DNA from: Streptomyces spiroverticillatus
GTDB lineage: Bacteria > Actinomycetota > Actinomycetes > Streptomycetales > Streptomycetaceae
Length of the DNA: 64,000 nucleotides
Reading direction: 5' to 3'
NCBI GenBank assembly: GCA_014650415.1
Contig: BMUX01000002.1
Span: 434,001-498,000 of the forward strand
Of the stretch, positions 45,505 to 54,136 are shown piece after piece. Within the stretch, counting starts at the first letter, position 1; every line of letters begins with the position of its first letter. Below the pieces are notes generated by a model. That model was not told the origin of the DNA. It searched no databases and worked only from the letters and a program-made list of their open reading frames with translations. The position numbers and the translations under genes were made by a program.

Positions 45505-46533
45505 TCAGACCCGGGTCACCGAGGAGATCGGCATCATGCCGACCGGGTCGTAGCGCACCGGGGCCCCGGGGTAGGGGGCGTGCACGACCTGCCCGTTGCC
45601 CATGTACATCCCGATGTGGCTGGCGTCGTCGCGGTAGGCGACGAGGTCGCCGGGCTGCGCCTGGTCGAGGGAGACCTGGCGGCCCGCGTACCGCTGCGCC
45701 TGCGAGGTGCGCGGCAGGGAGACGCCGGCCTGCCCGTAGCTCCACTGCATCAGGCCCGAACAGTCGAACCCGGAGGGCCCGTTGGCGCCCCAGACGTACG
45801 GCTTGCCGACCGCGCCCCGTGCGGCGAGCACGGCGGCGGCGGCCCGCGAGGAGGCGGGCATCGCACCGGACATCTCCGGCAGCTCCGCGCGCCCGCTGCG
45901 GTTCGCCCGGTCGAACGCGGCGCGCTCGGGGGCGGGCAGCGCGTTGAGCATCCGGCGGGCCTCGGCCAGCTTGTGCTCGACGGCGCGCTTGTGGCGCGTG
46001 ACGACGCTGCGGCTGCGCTCCAGTTCGCCGAGCTTGCGGGAGGCCTCGGCGCGCTCCTGGCCCACTTTGCGCTGCGCCTCGGTGAGTTCGTGCAGCTTGC
46101 CCGTGTTCAGGGCGCTGATCCGGTCGAGGGCGGCCGCCTTGTCGAGGTAGCCGTCCGGGTTCTCCGAGAGCAGCAGCGAGACCGTGGGGTCGACCCCGCC
46201 CGACCGGTACTGGGCGCCGGCGAGCTGGCCGAGGACGCCGCGCATGCGGTTGATGCGCTCCTGGCCGCGTGCGGTGCGCTCGCGGGCCTGGGCGACCTCC
46301 TTGCGCAGGGCGGTGGCGCGTTCGTTGGCCTTGTTGTACTGCTCGGTCGCCTTCTCGGCCTGCTCGAAGAGCCGGTCGACGGTGGCCTGGGTGGCTGTCG
46401 GCGTGCCCGCCGGGTCGGCGCTGGCGGGGGTGGCCCCGAGGGCCGCTGCCGCGGTGGCCGCGGCGGCGGACAGGACGGTGACCCGGGTGCTCTGTGTGAG
46501 CCCGGACTGCGAGGGACGACGGTGTGACGCCAC
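45505..46533 (-). CDS. NlpC/P60 peptidoglycan hydrolase (first of a pair)
   Basis: 342 residues. An N-terminal signal peptide (TRVTVLSAAAATAAAALGATPASA) is followed by a long coiled coil (about 45-215) and a C-terminal NlpC/P60 domain with the catalytic Cys in GFDCSGLMQW and His in ASHIGMYMG. Such RipA-like proteins cut stem peptides during growth and division, and the coiled coil usually holds the domain inactive. The start is GTG at 46531-46533; AAGGAG is 12 nt away, rather far. It shares the MASHRRP opening with the next gene, a tandem paralogue. Confidence 0.92.
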   Translation of the reverse strand: MASHRRPSQSGLTQSTRVTVLSAAAATAAAALGATPASADPAGTPTATQATVDRLFEQAEKATEQYNKANERATALRKEVAQARERTARGQERINRMRGVLGQLAGAQYRSGGVDPTVSLLLSENPDGYLDKAAALDRISALNTGKLHELTEAQRKVGQERAEASRKLGELERSRSVVTRHKRAVEHKLAEARRMLNALPAPERAAFDRANRSGRAELPEMSGAMPASSRAAAAVLAARGAVGKPYVWGANGPSGFDCSGLMQWSYGQAGVSLPRTSQAQRYAGRQVSLDQAQPGDLVAYRDDASHIGMYMGNGQVVHAPYPGAPVRYDPVGMMPISSVTRV

Positions 46534-46843
46534 AGGAAGCCGCACTCCTTCCACTGCTGGGAGACAGCACCCTGCCGCCCGGGGCGGGCGGACTGCTCGA
46601 CGGGAGCTGCGCGAGCAGACAGTAGCGGCACGCTCACAGGGCGACCAACGACCCCAGGAAGCACACAGACCCCCCGCACAGCACGACGCCCCGCCTGATG
46701 ACCAGGTCATCGGCGGGGCGGGCAGTCAGCGAGGGAGGCCGCAATTCGCCCGAACGGGCGGTGTGTTCGGCGTCGGCTGCTGGGTATTGCGGGCGTGTCG
46801 TATTCGGGAGACCTACAGACGCAGCACCCGGGAAGCCGCGGCC
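46534..46843. other. Intergenic region between the two NlpC/P60 genes
   Basis: 310 bp. A hairpin at 46687-46720 (CGCCCCGCC and GATGACC paired with their complements, one bulged base) may end the upstream NlpC/P60 transcript. CGCCCG-AA-CGGGCG near 46744-46757 is another short stem. The promoter of the downstream gene should lie here, but no convincing -35/-10 pair was placed. No ydaO/c-di-AMP riboswitch was seen. Confidence 0.45.
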
Positions 46844-47878
46844 TCAGCCGCCGACGCGCACTCCGTACATGAAGGAGCCGAGGTAGCGCATGTCCTCGAC
46901 GCGCACACTGGCGCCGGGCTTGGGCGCGTGCAGCGACATGCCGTTGCCGGCGTAGAAGCCGACGTGGGCCAGGCCGCTGAAGAAGACCAGGTCGCCGGGG
47001 CGCAGGTCGCTCTTGTTGTAGATCTTCGGGCCGTCGTTGACCTGGGTGTACGTGCTGCTGCCGACCGTGCGGCCGACCTGCTTGAACGCCCAGTAGACGA
47101 GCCCGGAGCAGTCGAAGGCGTTCGGGCCCTTGTTGCCCCAGTCGTAGGGGGCGCCGATCTTCGTCCTGGCGGCGGCCATGGCCTGCGCGCCGATTCCGGA
47201 GCCGGCCGAGATCTCGCCGAGCTGGGAACGGTCGTTGGCGTCCCGGCTGGCCCGGTCCTCCTGGTCCGACATGGCGTCGCGCTCGGCCTGGGTGAGCGTG
47301 TTGAGCAGCTTCTGCGCGTCGGCGAGCTTGCCCTGGATCGTCTTGCGCTTGTCGCCGAGCTCCTTGCGGACCGAGGAGAGGTCGGCGAGCTTGCCCGAGG
47401 CCTCCTCGCGCTCCTGCGCAAGGGTGCGCTGCTTGCTCTGGATCTTGCGGAGCGACTCGGCCTGCTTGGTGGTCAGCTGGTTCATCGCCGCGGCGCGGTC
47501 CAGGAACTGGTCCGGCTCGGAGGACAGGAAGAGCTGGAGCGAGGGGTCCACGGCGCCGGTGCGGTACTGCGCGGTCGCCATCGAACCGAGACCCTTGCGC
47601 AGGTCGTTGAGCTCCGCCTGGCCGCGCGCCACCTTCTCCTGGAGGTTCTTGACCTGCTTCTCCAGGGTGCCCTGCTTCTCCTTGGCCGCGTTGAACCGCT
47701 CGGTCGCGGCCTCGGCCTCCTCGTGGAGCTTGTCGACCTTCGCCTTGACTTCCTTCTTGTCAGCCTTGGGCGCGGCGTTCGCCGACTGCGAGGTGAGGGC
47801 CACCGCTGCGGTGGCTGCGAGGGAGAGCACAGTCACACGGGTGCGGCTCGGCTGCTTGGGACGACGGTGGGACGCCAC
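46844..47878 (-). CDS. NlpC/P60 peptidoglycan hydrolase (second of a pair)
   Basis: 344 residues, same layout as the neighbour: signal peptide (TRVTVLSLAATAAVALTSQSANA), a Lys/Glu-rich coiled coil, then NlpC/P60 with the Cys in AFDCSGLVYW and the His in AHVGFYAG. The catalytic domain differs enough to suggest separate roles. The start is GTG at 47876-47878 with AAGGAG 9 nt upstream. A promoter-like pair lies at 47980-48009. Confidence 0.93.
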   Translation of the reverse strand: MASHRRPKQPSRTRVTVLSLAATAAVALTSQSANAAPKADKKEVKAKVDKLHEEAEAATERFNAAKEKQGTLEKQVKNLQEKVARGQAELNDLRKGLGSMATAQYRTGAVDPSLQLFLSSEPDQFLDRAAAMNQLTTKQAESLRKIQSKQRTLAQEREEASGKLADLSSVRKELGDKRKTIQGKLADAQKLLNTLTQAERDAMSDQEDRASRDANDRSQLGEISAGSGIGAQAMAAARTKIGAPYDWGNKGPNAFDCSGLVYWAFKQVGRTVGSSTYTQVNDGPKIYNKSDLRPGDLVFFSGLAHVGFYAGNGMSLHAPKPGASVRVEDMRYLGSFMYGVRVGG

Positions 47879-47979
47879 GAAGGCGAGCTCCTTCTTCCTC
47901 AGCCGCCGACCAGCGAGGTTGGCGGGCCCCTCGCCGATACTCCGGATGAGTGATCAACCGTGCGAAGGTTCGAGCCCAG

Positions 47980-48009
47980 ACCTTAGTGACCTTCTTGTGA
48001 TCAGTTCAA
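47980..48009 (-). promoter_or_regulatory. Housekeeping-type promoter of the NlpC/P60 gene
   Basis: TTGAAC (48004-48009) and TAAGGT (47980-47985) on the minus strand, 18 bp apart, give an untranslated leader of about 95 nt. The rest of 47879-48173 holds no gene; it includes an A/T-rich patch near 48018-48050, unusual for this genome. Confidence 0.55.
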
Positions 48010-48173
48010 ATCCTCATAGGAAAAATCTCGCCCTTGAGACGCATAATTTGCTTGCGTCACACGCTGCGTCATGAGCAGTTGACGGAACGCCAGCCCCAAG
48101 AGCCTTCAATACGGTCATCGGGGACGCAAGTTGGGCATCCCCGCCCGCACCGCCCGCAACAGTGCGGAAGGGC

Positions 48174-49544
48174 TCAGGCCCGCGAAAGCCTCTTGAGGAG
48201 CATCGCGGAAGCCACGGGCCGCGCACCGGACTTGGCGACGCCGTCGGCCACCTCGCGGTCGGTGGAGACCACCACGACCGGCCGCCCGTCCGGCTCCGCA
48301 CGCACCAGCTGGCGGATCAGCTCGTCGGCGGTGACGCCCGCCTTGCTGAACAGCACCCGCACCCCGCGCGGCGGCGCGAGCAGCACCGGCGCCGCCAGCT
48401 CCGCACCGTCGAAGACACACGTCACCTCGGCGCCGGAAGCCGCCGCCAGCATGGACAGACCGCCAAGGAGGCGCAGCCGCTGCTTCTCCAGCGGCATCGT
48501 CGGATAACCGGTCTTGGTGACGTTGTAGCCGTCGACCACCAGATGCGCCTGCGGCAGCGCCAGCAACTGGTCCAGGACCGCCGGATCGGTGTCCGACAGG
48601 GCCCTGGCCGCGATGTCCTTGGGCGACATCCGCCCCGGCTCGACCGCGTCCACGGTGTCCGCGGGACGCCCCGCCGACGGCGGCAGCGCCAGCTCCCTGC
48701 GCAGCCCCTGCGCAGCCTCCAGCACGGTGTCCAGGAGCAGCCGCAGCCGCATGTCCTCGACGCTGCGCCCTTCCCGTACGGCACGGCGTCCCGCCTCGAC
48801 GGACGCCTCCGCCTCGCCGAGCCTGGCCCGCAGCCGCCTCGACTCCGCCTCGGCGGCGGTCACCTGGGCGGCGGCCTCGGCTCTGATGCCGTCGATCTCG
48901 GCCTGCGTCCTGCGCAGGGCGGCCTCGCCCCGCTTGACGTCGCTGAGGGCGCCGCGCAGCTTGCGCTGGGCGGCCTCGGACTCCTTGCGGGACGCGTCCA
49001 GTTCGGCGCGCAGCCGCTCGGTCTCGGTCTTCGTACGTTCCCGGGCCTCGGCCAGCTCGGCGCGCAGCTGCTCCAGTTCGCGCTGGGCGGCTTCGTCGGC
49101 GCGCTCGGCGTCCGCGCGCTGGGCCTCCTCGCCGGCGGCGGCCACCAGCTTCACCCAGCCCACCGGGCGCAGTACGTAGGCGGCGGCCGCCACGTCCACC
49201 GGGTCGGCGGCGGCGGGCGGCGACCCGGCCTCCAGCGCGCTCGCCAGCTCGGGCTGCGCCTCACGCAGCCGTTCGCCGATGCGCTGCCGGAAGACCGGGT
49301 CGCTCTCCAGTGCCGCCGCCATCGCGTTGCCCGCGAACTTGGCGCGTCTGGTGGGGGTGAACCGGGCGTACTGCCGCAGAGCGGCGGGCAGTTCCGCCAC
49401 CGTCAGGCCGCCGAACGCGTCCGAGACCAGCGTCACGACCCGACGCCGCACCCCCTCGGGCAACGGGCGGTCGAGCACCTCTGCGACGTCGTCGGCCGTA
49501 CCGGCCCGGTCCGCGCCGCTCGCGGGCTCCACCATTGCCGTCAC
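48174..49544 (-). CDS. NYN-domain protein with a long coiled coil
   Basis: 456 residues. The N-terminal ~115 are helical, the middle (about 120-260) is a strongly predicted coiled coil (E/R/A-rich), and the C-terminal ~150 form a NYN/PIN-like nuclease domain: LVVDGYNVTKTGYP, TCVFDGAE, VLFSKAGVTADELI and VVVSTDREVADG supply the acidic metal site. An RNA-processing role is likely from the fold. The start is GTG at 49542-49544 with AGGAAGG 7 nt upstream; ATG at codon 4 is an alternative. Confidence 0.85.
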   Translation of the reverse strand: MTAMVEPASGADRAGTADDVAEVLDRPLPEGVRRRVVTLVSDAFGGLTVAELPAALRQYARFTPTRRAKFAGNAMAAALESDPVFRQRIGERLREAQPELASALEAGSPPAAADPVDVAAAAYVLRPVGWVKLVAAAGEEAQRADAERADEAAQRELEQLRAELAEARERTKTETERLRAELDASRKESEAAQRKLRGALSDVKRGEAALRRTQAEIDGIRAEAAAQVTAAEAESRRLRARLGEAEASVEAGRRAVREGRSVEDMRLRLLLDTVLEAAQGLRRELALPPSAGRPADTVDAVEPGRMSPKDIAARALSDTDPAVLDQLLALPQAHLVVDGYNVTKTGYPTMPLEKQRLRLLGGLSMLAAASGAEVTCVFDGAELAAPVLLAPPRGVRVLFSKAGVTADELIRQLVRAEPDGRPVVVVSTDREVADGVAKSGARPVASAMLLKRLSRA

Positions 49545-49593
49545 CCCACTGCCTTCCTACCCTCGCGGGCATGCTCCGCCGGGCCCGCCCACG

Positions 49594-49612
49594 AGAACTC
49601 CCTAGGAGTTCT
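49594..49612. other. Hairpin with the zinc-ribbon stop codon in its loop
   Basis: AGAACTCC (49594-49601) and GGAGTTCT (49605-49612) pair perfectly; the 3-nt loop 49602-49604 is the TAG stop codon of the zinc-ribbon gene on the minus strand. Confidence 0.75.
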
Positions 49613-49856
49613 GGGGGTCGGCGTCCGGCCTGTCCACCAATTCGATCTGGTCCACCGCGTTGCACCAGCGGCAACGCACGGACTCGATGGTCTCACTGAC
49701 CACCTCGCGTTCCTCGACCTTCGACTCCCCGGCCAGGTCGAGGTGCACGTACTCGACCACCTTCGAGGAGCGGGTCACGTCGAAACGCGTGAGGTTTCCG
49801 CAGAGGGTGCAGCGCCACCGGGTCCCGGCAGTGGGCAGGGGAACCGTCGTCGTCAT
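49602..49856 (-). CDS. Small zinc-ribbon protein
   Basis: 84 residues with two CxxC pairs (CTLCGN and CRWCNA) about 47 residues apart, a zinc-ribbon pattern. The part between is predicted beta (TRFDVTRSSKVVEYVHLDLAGE). Function is unknown; it is conserved next to the NYN gene. The ATG at 49854-49856 follows AGGAAGAGG. The two genes are 57 bp apart and may be cotranscribed, which would be in keeping with nucleic-acid binding. Confidence 0.75.
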   Translation of the reverse strand: MTTTVPLPTAGTRWRCTLCGNLTRFDVTRSSKVVEYVHLDLAGESKVEEREVVSETIESVRCRWCNAVDQIELVDRPDADPQNS

Positions 49857-50097
49857 GCGTACCGGCCTCTTCCTATTCCTTCGCACACGTCACGCGTGTG
49901 TCGTACGTCGTTGCCGCGGTGCGCCGTCGAACTGCGGATGCCCTGCGCGCAACCCTACGGCCTTACCGGTACCCCGCGCCGAGGGCGGCCGACCCTTGAG
50001 ACCGGGGTGACACGGGCGAGAAGGCCCGGGCGGCCCGCACCCGGCGAGCCAGCCCCGCCCGAACGGCCCGTTGCGTCATGCTCGAACCGTGATCCCC

Positions 50098-50841
50098 ATG
50101 AGCAAAGTCACGGCCGGTCGAGCGCGGGCGCAGTGGCGGGAGATCAGCCGGGGGCCGGTCGTGACGTACACGGTGATCGGCGTCTGCTGCGTGGTCTTCC
50201 TGCTCGGCCCCGCGTCCGGCTTCAATCCCGCCTACGGCACCGGGGAAGCGCTCCTCGCCGCACAGAGCGCCTACTTCGAACGCTGGGGCGTGGTCCCCGC
50301 GGAACTGGTCACCGGCGCCGGACACACTCTGCTCACCCCGTTCACCGCCCTGTTCGTGCACGGCAACTGGCTGCACCTGCTGGGCAACATGCTCTTCCTG
50401 TACGTCTTCGGGGCGATGACCGAGGAACGCATGGGCCCCCTCGCGTACGCCCTCTTCTACGTGGTCTGCGGCTACCTCGCCCTCGTCGCGTACGCCCTCG
50501 TGCACGCCGACTCCCACGAGACCCTGGTCGGCGCGTCCGGGGCGATCTCGGCGGTGCTGGGCGCGTTCCTGCGGCTGTTCCCGCACGCCCGGGTCACCAG
50601 CCTCTTCCCCTTCCTGCTCTTCCTGCCGCTGCGCTTCCCCGCGTGGATCGTGCTGATCTTCTGGTTCGTGCTCCAGTGGCTGGCCGCCCAGGGCCTGGGC
50701 GAGGGGGCCGGGGTGGCGTACCTCGCGCACGTGGTGGGCTTCGGCGGGGGGTTCCTCTACGCGTGGGCGCGTTATCGGCGTACGACTACAGTTACGAGCG
50801 CAGCAGCACCACCGGCCACCGAGGGAGAAAGCCAGCCGTGA
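50098..50841 (+). CDS. Rhomboid family intramembrane serine protease
   Basis: 247 residues with six predicted helices. The catalytic dyad is Ser147 in VGASGAISAV and His211 in LAHVVGFGGGFL; the HGNWLHLLGNMLFL segment in helix 2 is also diagnostic. It cleaves membrane helices; substrates are unknown. The ATG at 50098 is used; GTG at 50089 is in frame and neither has a clear ribosome site. It overlaps the Lrp-type gene by 4 nt (GTGA), so the two are coupled. Confidence 0.88.
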   Translation: MSKVTAGRARAQWREISRGPVVTYTVIGVCCVVFLLGPASGFNPAYGTGEALLAAQSAYFERWGVVPAELVTGAGHTLLTPFTALFVHGNWLHLLGNMLFLYVFGAMTEERMGPLAYALFYVVCGYLALVAYALVHADSHETLVGASGAISAVLGAFLRLFPHARVTSLFPFLLFLPLRFPAWIVLIFWFVLQWLAAQGLGEGAGVAYLAHVVGFGGGFLYAWARYRRTTTVTSAAAPPATEGESQP

Positions 50842-51119
50842 TCACCGCGATCGTGCTCATCAAGACCAGCGTGGACCGCATCCCCGAGATCGCCGAGTCG
50901 ATCGCCGCGCTGGACAGCGTCAGCGAGGTCTTCTCCGTCACCGGTACGTACGACCTGATCGCCATGGTGCGCGTCGGCCGGCACGACGACCTGGCGGACA
51001 TCATCCCCGGCTCCATCAGCAAGATCCCCGGCGTCGAGGGCACGGACACGCACGTCGCGTTCCGCACGTACTCGCAGCACGACCTGGAGGCCGCGTTCGC
51101 GATCGGCCTGGACGGCTGA
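50838..51119 (+). CDS. Stand-alone Lrp/AsnC ligand-binding (RAM) domain protein
   Basis: 93 residues equal to the RAM domain alone: ITAIVLIKTSVDRIPEIAESIAAL, SVTGTYDLIAMVRVGRHDDLADII and the C-terminal THVAFRTYSQHDLEAAFAIGLDG. The DNA-binding helix-turn-helix is absent, as in single-domain DM1-like proteins, so it may sense amino acids by binding other partners. It overlaps the rhomboid stop. A 22-bp terminator follows. Confidence 0.85.
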   Translation: MITAIVLIKTSVDRIPEIAESIAALDSVSEVFSVTGTYDLIAMVRVGRHDDLADIIPGSISKIPGVEGTDTHVAFRTYSQHDLEAAFAIGLDG

Positions 51120-51128
51120 CCACTGCTC

Positions 51129-51179
51129 GGTACGGCTGTGGCCCGCCCCCTGCGTGAGGGGGCGGGCCACAGCCGTACC
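51129..51179. terminator. Perfect 22-bp bidirectional terminator
   Basis: Arms 51129-51150 and 51158-51179 pair without mismatch around a 7-nt loop, the strongest hairpin in the window. It separates the RAM-domain gene and the convergent aminotransferase. Confidence 0.9.
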
Positions 51180-51211
51180 GTACGAAAGCCCCAGCCGTAC
51201 CGTACGAAGCC
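51170..51211 (-). repeat. 22-bp tandem repeat next to the aminotransferase stop
   Basis: CAGCCGTACCGTACGAA followed by AGCC or GCC occurs at 51170-51190 and 51192-51211. The first copy overlaps the right arm of the 22-bp terminator; the second ends one base before the aminotransferase stop codon at 51212. Confidence 0.75.
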
Positions 51212-52618
51212 TCAGACGGCCGGGACGCAACGACCGCCCTCGGTGCGGTAGTTCCACTGCGCACCGTTGGCGACGAGCTCCTTGACCGCGCCCACGAACC
51301 GCTCCACGTGCTCGTCGGGCGTGCCCGCGCCGAAGCTGACGCGGATGGCGTTGAGGGAGCGCTCGCCCGGCTCGGCCTCCGGCGCGCCGCACTCGCCCGG
51401 GTCCTGCGGGTCGCTGCCGAGCAGGGTGCGCACCAGCGGGTGGGCGCAGAAGAGGCCGTCGCGCACGCCGATGCCGTACTCGGCGGAGAGCGCGGCGGCG
51501 AAGTGCGAGCTGTTCCAGCCCTCCACGACGAAGGAGATGACGCCGACGCGCGGGGCGTCGTCGCCGAACAGCGAGAGCACCTTCACGGCCGGGACCTCGG
51601 CGAGGCCCTCACGGACCTTGCGCACCAGCGCCTGCTCGCGCCGGACCAGGTTGTCGAAGCCGGCGTCGGTGAGCGCCTTGCAGGCGGAGGCGATCGAGTA
51701 CACGCCGATGACGTTCGGGGAGCCGGCCTCATGGCGGGCGGCCGTGGTGTGCCACTCGACGTCCACACCGCCGTCCGCGCGCCGGGCGACCTTCTTGGAC
51801 GCGCCGCCGCCCGCGAGGTAGGGCTCGGCGTCCTGGAGCCAGTCGGCACGTCCGGCGAGCACGCCGGAGCCGAAGGGCGCGTACAGCTTGTGGCCGGAGA
51901 AGGCGACCCAGTCGACGTCCAAGTCCCGTACGGACACCGGGTGGTGGGGTGCGAGCTGGGCGGCGTCCAGCACGATCCGCGCACCGTGGGCGTGGGCCGC
52001 GGCGGCCAGCTCGCGCACCGGCCAGATCTCGCCGGTGACGTTGGAGGCGCCGGTCACGCACACCAGCGCCGGGCCGTACGGGTCGCGGTCGGCGAGCGCC
52101 CGCTCCAGCGTCTCGACGGCCTGGGCCGGGGTGCGCGGGGCGTTCAGGTAGGTGACGTTGGCGTCCTGCCAGGGCAGCAGCGAGGCGTGGTGCTCGGTCT
52201 CGAAGACGAACACCTGGCAGTCGGCGGGCAGGACGGCCGCCAGGAGGTTCAGCGAGTCGGTGGTGGAGCGGGTGAAGACGACCTGGTCACTGTCGCGGCA
52301 GTCGAGGAACTCGTGGACGGTCACCCGGCTGTTCTCGAACAGGTCGGTGGAGAGCTGCGAGAGGTACCCGGCGCCCCGGTGCACGCTGCCGTAGTACGGG
52401 GCGTACGCGGCGACGTCGTCCCACACCCGCTGCAGGGCCGGGGCGCTGGCCGCGTAGTCGAGGGCCGCGTACGTCACTTCGCCCCCGGTGACCAGCGGCA
52501 CGGCCACGTCCCGCCCGAGGACGGGCAGCGGCGCACAGCAGGGGTCGGCGCACTCGGCGGCGCAGGCGTCGGCGGAGACAGCGGCGGCGGTGACGGTGGC
52601 GACGGGCGATGCAGACAT
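51212..52618 (-). CDS. Class V aminotransferase (cysteine desulfurase-like)
   Basis: 468 residues, PLP-dependent. The Schiff-base Lys is Lys244 in FSGHKLYAPFG, with TEHHASLLPW and VLDAAQLAPHHPV around the cofactor. The C-terminus has FCAHPLVRTLLG, resembling the active Cys loop of desulfurases but not identical. The first 30 residues are unusually Cys-rich (CAAECADPCCAP). The SAM-IV riboswitch upstream ties it to sulfur or methionine metabolism. The ATG at 52616-52618 follows AGGAG at 7 nt. Confidence 0.9.
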   Translation of the reverse strand: MSASPVATVTAAAVSADACAAECADPCCAPLPVLGRDVAVPLVTGGEVTYAALDYAASAPALQRVWDDVAAYAPYYGSVHRGAGYLSQLSTDLFENSRVTVHEFLDCRDSDQVVFTRSTTDSLNLLAAVLPADCQVFVFETEHHASLLPWQDANVTYLNAPRTPAQAVETLERALADRDPYGPALVCVTGASNVTGEIWPVRELAAAAHAHGARIVLDAAQLAPHHPVSVRDLDVDWVAFSGHKLYAPFGSGVLAGRADWLQDAEPYLAGGGASKKVARRADGGVDVEWHTTAARHEAGSPNVIGVYSIASACKALTDAGFDNLVRREQALVRKVREGLAEVPAVKVLSLFGDDAPRVGVISFVVEGWNSSHFAAALSAEYGIGVRDGLFCAHPLVRTLLGSDPQDPGECGAPEAEPGERSLNAIRVSFGAGTPDEHVERFVGAVKELVANGAQWNYRTEGGRCVPAV

Positions 52619-52776
52619 GACGAAACTCCTGGCAGGACAAGGCGGAATGGCTTCAGTGAGTCCCGTACGGAATCTGACGAAGGCTCAACTGCCTTGTCTG
52701 GTACGGGAGTTGCCTCGACGCTCCGGATACAGGTGTGCCCGGGGCGGAGGTGAAGGTGAAACGGGGCCGAGCGGCC

Positions 52777-52797
52777 CTATCGCATTCGCTTGCTCAC
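52777..52797 (-). CDS. Six-codon ORF in the aminotransferase leader (possible leader peptide)
   Basis: GTG AGC AAG CGA ATG CGA TAG (VSKRMR) with AAGGGAG 8 nt upstream, an excellent ribosome site for so short a frame. It lies between the SAM-IV riboswitch hairpin and the aminotransferase, about 160 bp upstream of that gene. It may be a regulatory uORF; chance is possible given its length. Confidence 0.45.
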   Translation of the reverse strand: MSKRMR

Positions 52798-52819
52798 GAG
52801 ACTGCTCCCTTGAGGACCA

Positions 52820-52863
52820 GGACCCCAGGGGCGCGCCACTCCGAAAGGAGTGCGCAGGGGTCC
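52820..52863 (-). terminator. Hairpin at the 3' edge of the SAM-IV riboswitch (expression platform)
   Basis: Outer arms 52820-52826 and 52857-52863 (GGACCCC pairing) enclose an inner CACTCC/GGAGTG stem (52837-52852). It shares 52858-52863 with the riboswitch 3' end, so the two folds can compete, as expected of a terminator-type switch. Confidence 0.6.
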
Positions 52864-52976
52864 GCGCTTGCCGTAGACCTCGCTGCCTACGACCTGGTCT
52901 TCACCCGGGGCACCCCGCCACGGACGGAGGGTTGCCGGACAGCGGGCCGGGGCCGTAGTCGCTGTCACTCATGACC
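52858..52976 (-). promoter_or_regulatory. SAM-IV riboswitch
   Basis: Read on the minus strand the region begins GGTCATGAGTGACAGC and continues with CCCCGGCCCGCTGTC, CGGCAACCCTCC, GGCGGGGTGCCCCGGGTG, AAGACCAGGTCGTAG and GGCAAGCGCGGACCC. These blocks match the actinobacterial SAM-IV aptamer as I remember it, including the core GGCAACC...GGTGCCCCGGGTGA...GACCAGG. It senses S-adenosylmethionine and probably switches off the aminotransferase gene when SAM is high. Confidence 0.9.
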
Positions 52977-53011
52977 TGTTCAGCATCCTGCCACACGCAC
53001 GATCACATGCA

Positions 53012-53051
53012 AGAGCGCAGTCCGGTTTCTGAGACGTCCGGACTGCGCTCT
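53012..53051 (-). terminator. Terminator of trpD
   Basis: A perfect 14-bp stem (AGAGCGCAGTCCGG at 53012-53025 with 53038-53051) around a 12-nt loop, just downstream of the trpD stop. Confidence 0.75.
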
Positions 53052-53071
53052 GCGTCACACTGTGCGGGTTT

Positions 53072-54136
53072 TCAGGCGTTGCTGGCCCGCACCCAGCGCT
53101 CCAGGGCCGCCTGCGCGCCCCCGGAGTCCAGGGACTCGCGCGCCTTCTCCAGACCTGCCGCGATCTCCTCGTTCAGCGAGCCGCCGCCCGGGTTCAGCGC
53201 GACCAGCGCCGCCGCTGTGTTGAGCAGCACCGCGTCCCGTACGGGCCCCTGCTCGCCCGCGAAGAGCCTGCGGGCCACCTCGGCGTTGTACGAGGCGTCC
53301 GCGCCCCGCAGTGCCTCCACGGGGACGAGTTCCAGGCCGACCTCCCGCGGGTCGAAGGCCTCCTCGCGCACTCCCCCGTCCCGTACCACCCAGACCCGGG
53401 AGGTCGCGGTGGTGGTCAGCTCGTCGAGGCCGTCGTCGCCGCGGAAGACGAGGGCGGAGTTGCCCCGTTCGGCCAGGACGCCGGCGACGATGGGGGCCAT
53501 CTTCGCGTCGGCCACGCCGACGGCCTGGGCGCGCACCCGGGCCGGGTTGGTGAGCGGGCCCAGGATGTTGAAGGTGGTCTGCGTGCCCAGCTCCTTGCGG
53601 GCCTTGGCGGCGTGGCGCAGCGCCGGGTGGAACTTCACGGCGAAGCAGAAGGTGATGCCCGCCTCGTCGGCGACCTCGGCCACCCGGCGGGGCGTCAGGT
53701 CCAGGTTGACGCCCAGCTTCTCCAGGACGTCGGAGGAGCCGCTCGCCGACGACGCGGACCGGTTGCCGTGCTTGACGACCTTGGCACCGGTGCCGGCGAT
53801 GACGATCGCGGACATGGTGGAGATGTTGACCGTCTTGGCCATGTCGCCGCCGGTGCCGACGATGTCGACACTGGGCCCCGGCACCTCGATGAGGTTGGCG
53901 TGCTCGTACATCGCCCGTACCAGACCGGTGACTTCCTGCACCGTCTCGCCCTTGGCGCGCAGGGCGATGGAGAAACCGGCGATCTGCGCGTCGGAGGCCT
54001 CGCCCGTCATGATGCGGTCCATCGCCCACGCGGTGTCGTCCGCGCCGAGGTCCTGGCCCTGCATCAGGGCGGTGAGGATGCCCGGCCAGCCGCGGGCCGC
54101 CACGCTGTCGCCGCCGACTGGGGTCACAACGTTCAT
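53072..54136 (-). CDS. trpD: Anthranilate phosphoribosyltransferase
   Basis: 354 residues. It joins anthranilate and PRPP, the second step of tryptophan synthesis. Family motifs: [17 protein letters not shown] (PRPP/anthranilate site), [36 protein letters not shown] and [12 protein letters not shown]. The ATG at 54134-54136 follows GGAG. It is split from trpEG by about 26 kb and has no Trp-rich leader here. Confidence 0.96.
   Translation of the reverse strand: MNVVTPVGGDSVAARGWPGILTALMQGQDLGADDTAWAMDRIMTGEASDAQIAGFSIALRAKGETVQEVTGLVRAMYEHANLIEVPGPSVDIVGTGGDMAKTVNISTMSAIVIAGTGAKVVKHGNRSASSASGSSDVLEKLGVNLDLTPRRVAEVADEAGITFCFAVKFHPALRHAAKARKELGTQTTFNILGPLTNPARVRAQAVGVADAKMAPIVAGVLAERGNSALVFRGDDGLDELTTTATSRVWVVRDGGVREEAFDPREVGLELVPVEALRGADASYNAEVARRLFAGEQGPVRDAVLLNTAAALVALNPGGGSLNEEIAAGLEKARESLDSGGAQAALERWVRASNA

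Noticed and set aside
45505..47878. A c-di-AMP (ydaO) riboswitch before the NlpC/P60 genes
   Set aside because: Such switches control wall hydrolases in Streptomyces, but none of the conserved blocks appears upstream of either gene.
48162..51119. A 985-codon plus-strand frame
   Set aside because: Only the final 93 codons are real (the RAM-domain protein, starting at its own GTG). The rest is antisense to the NYN gene or out of frame with the rhomboid gene.
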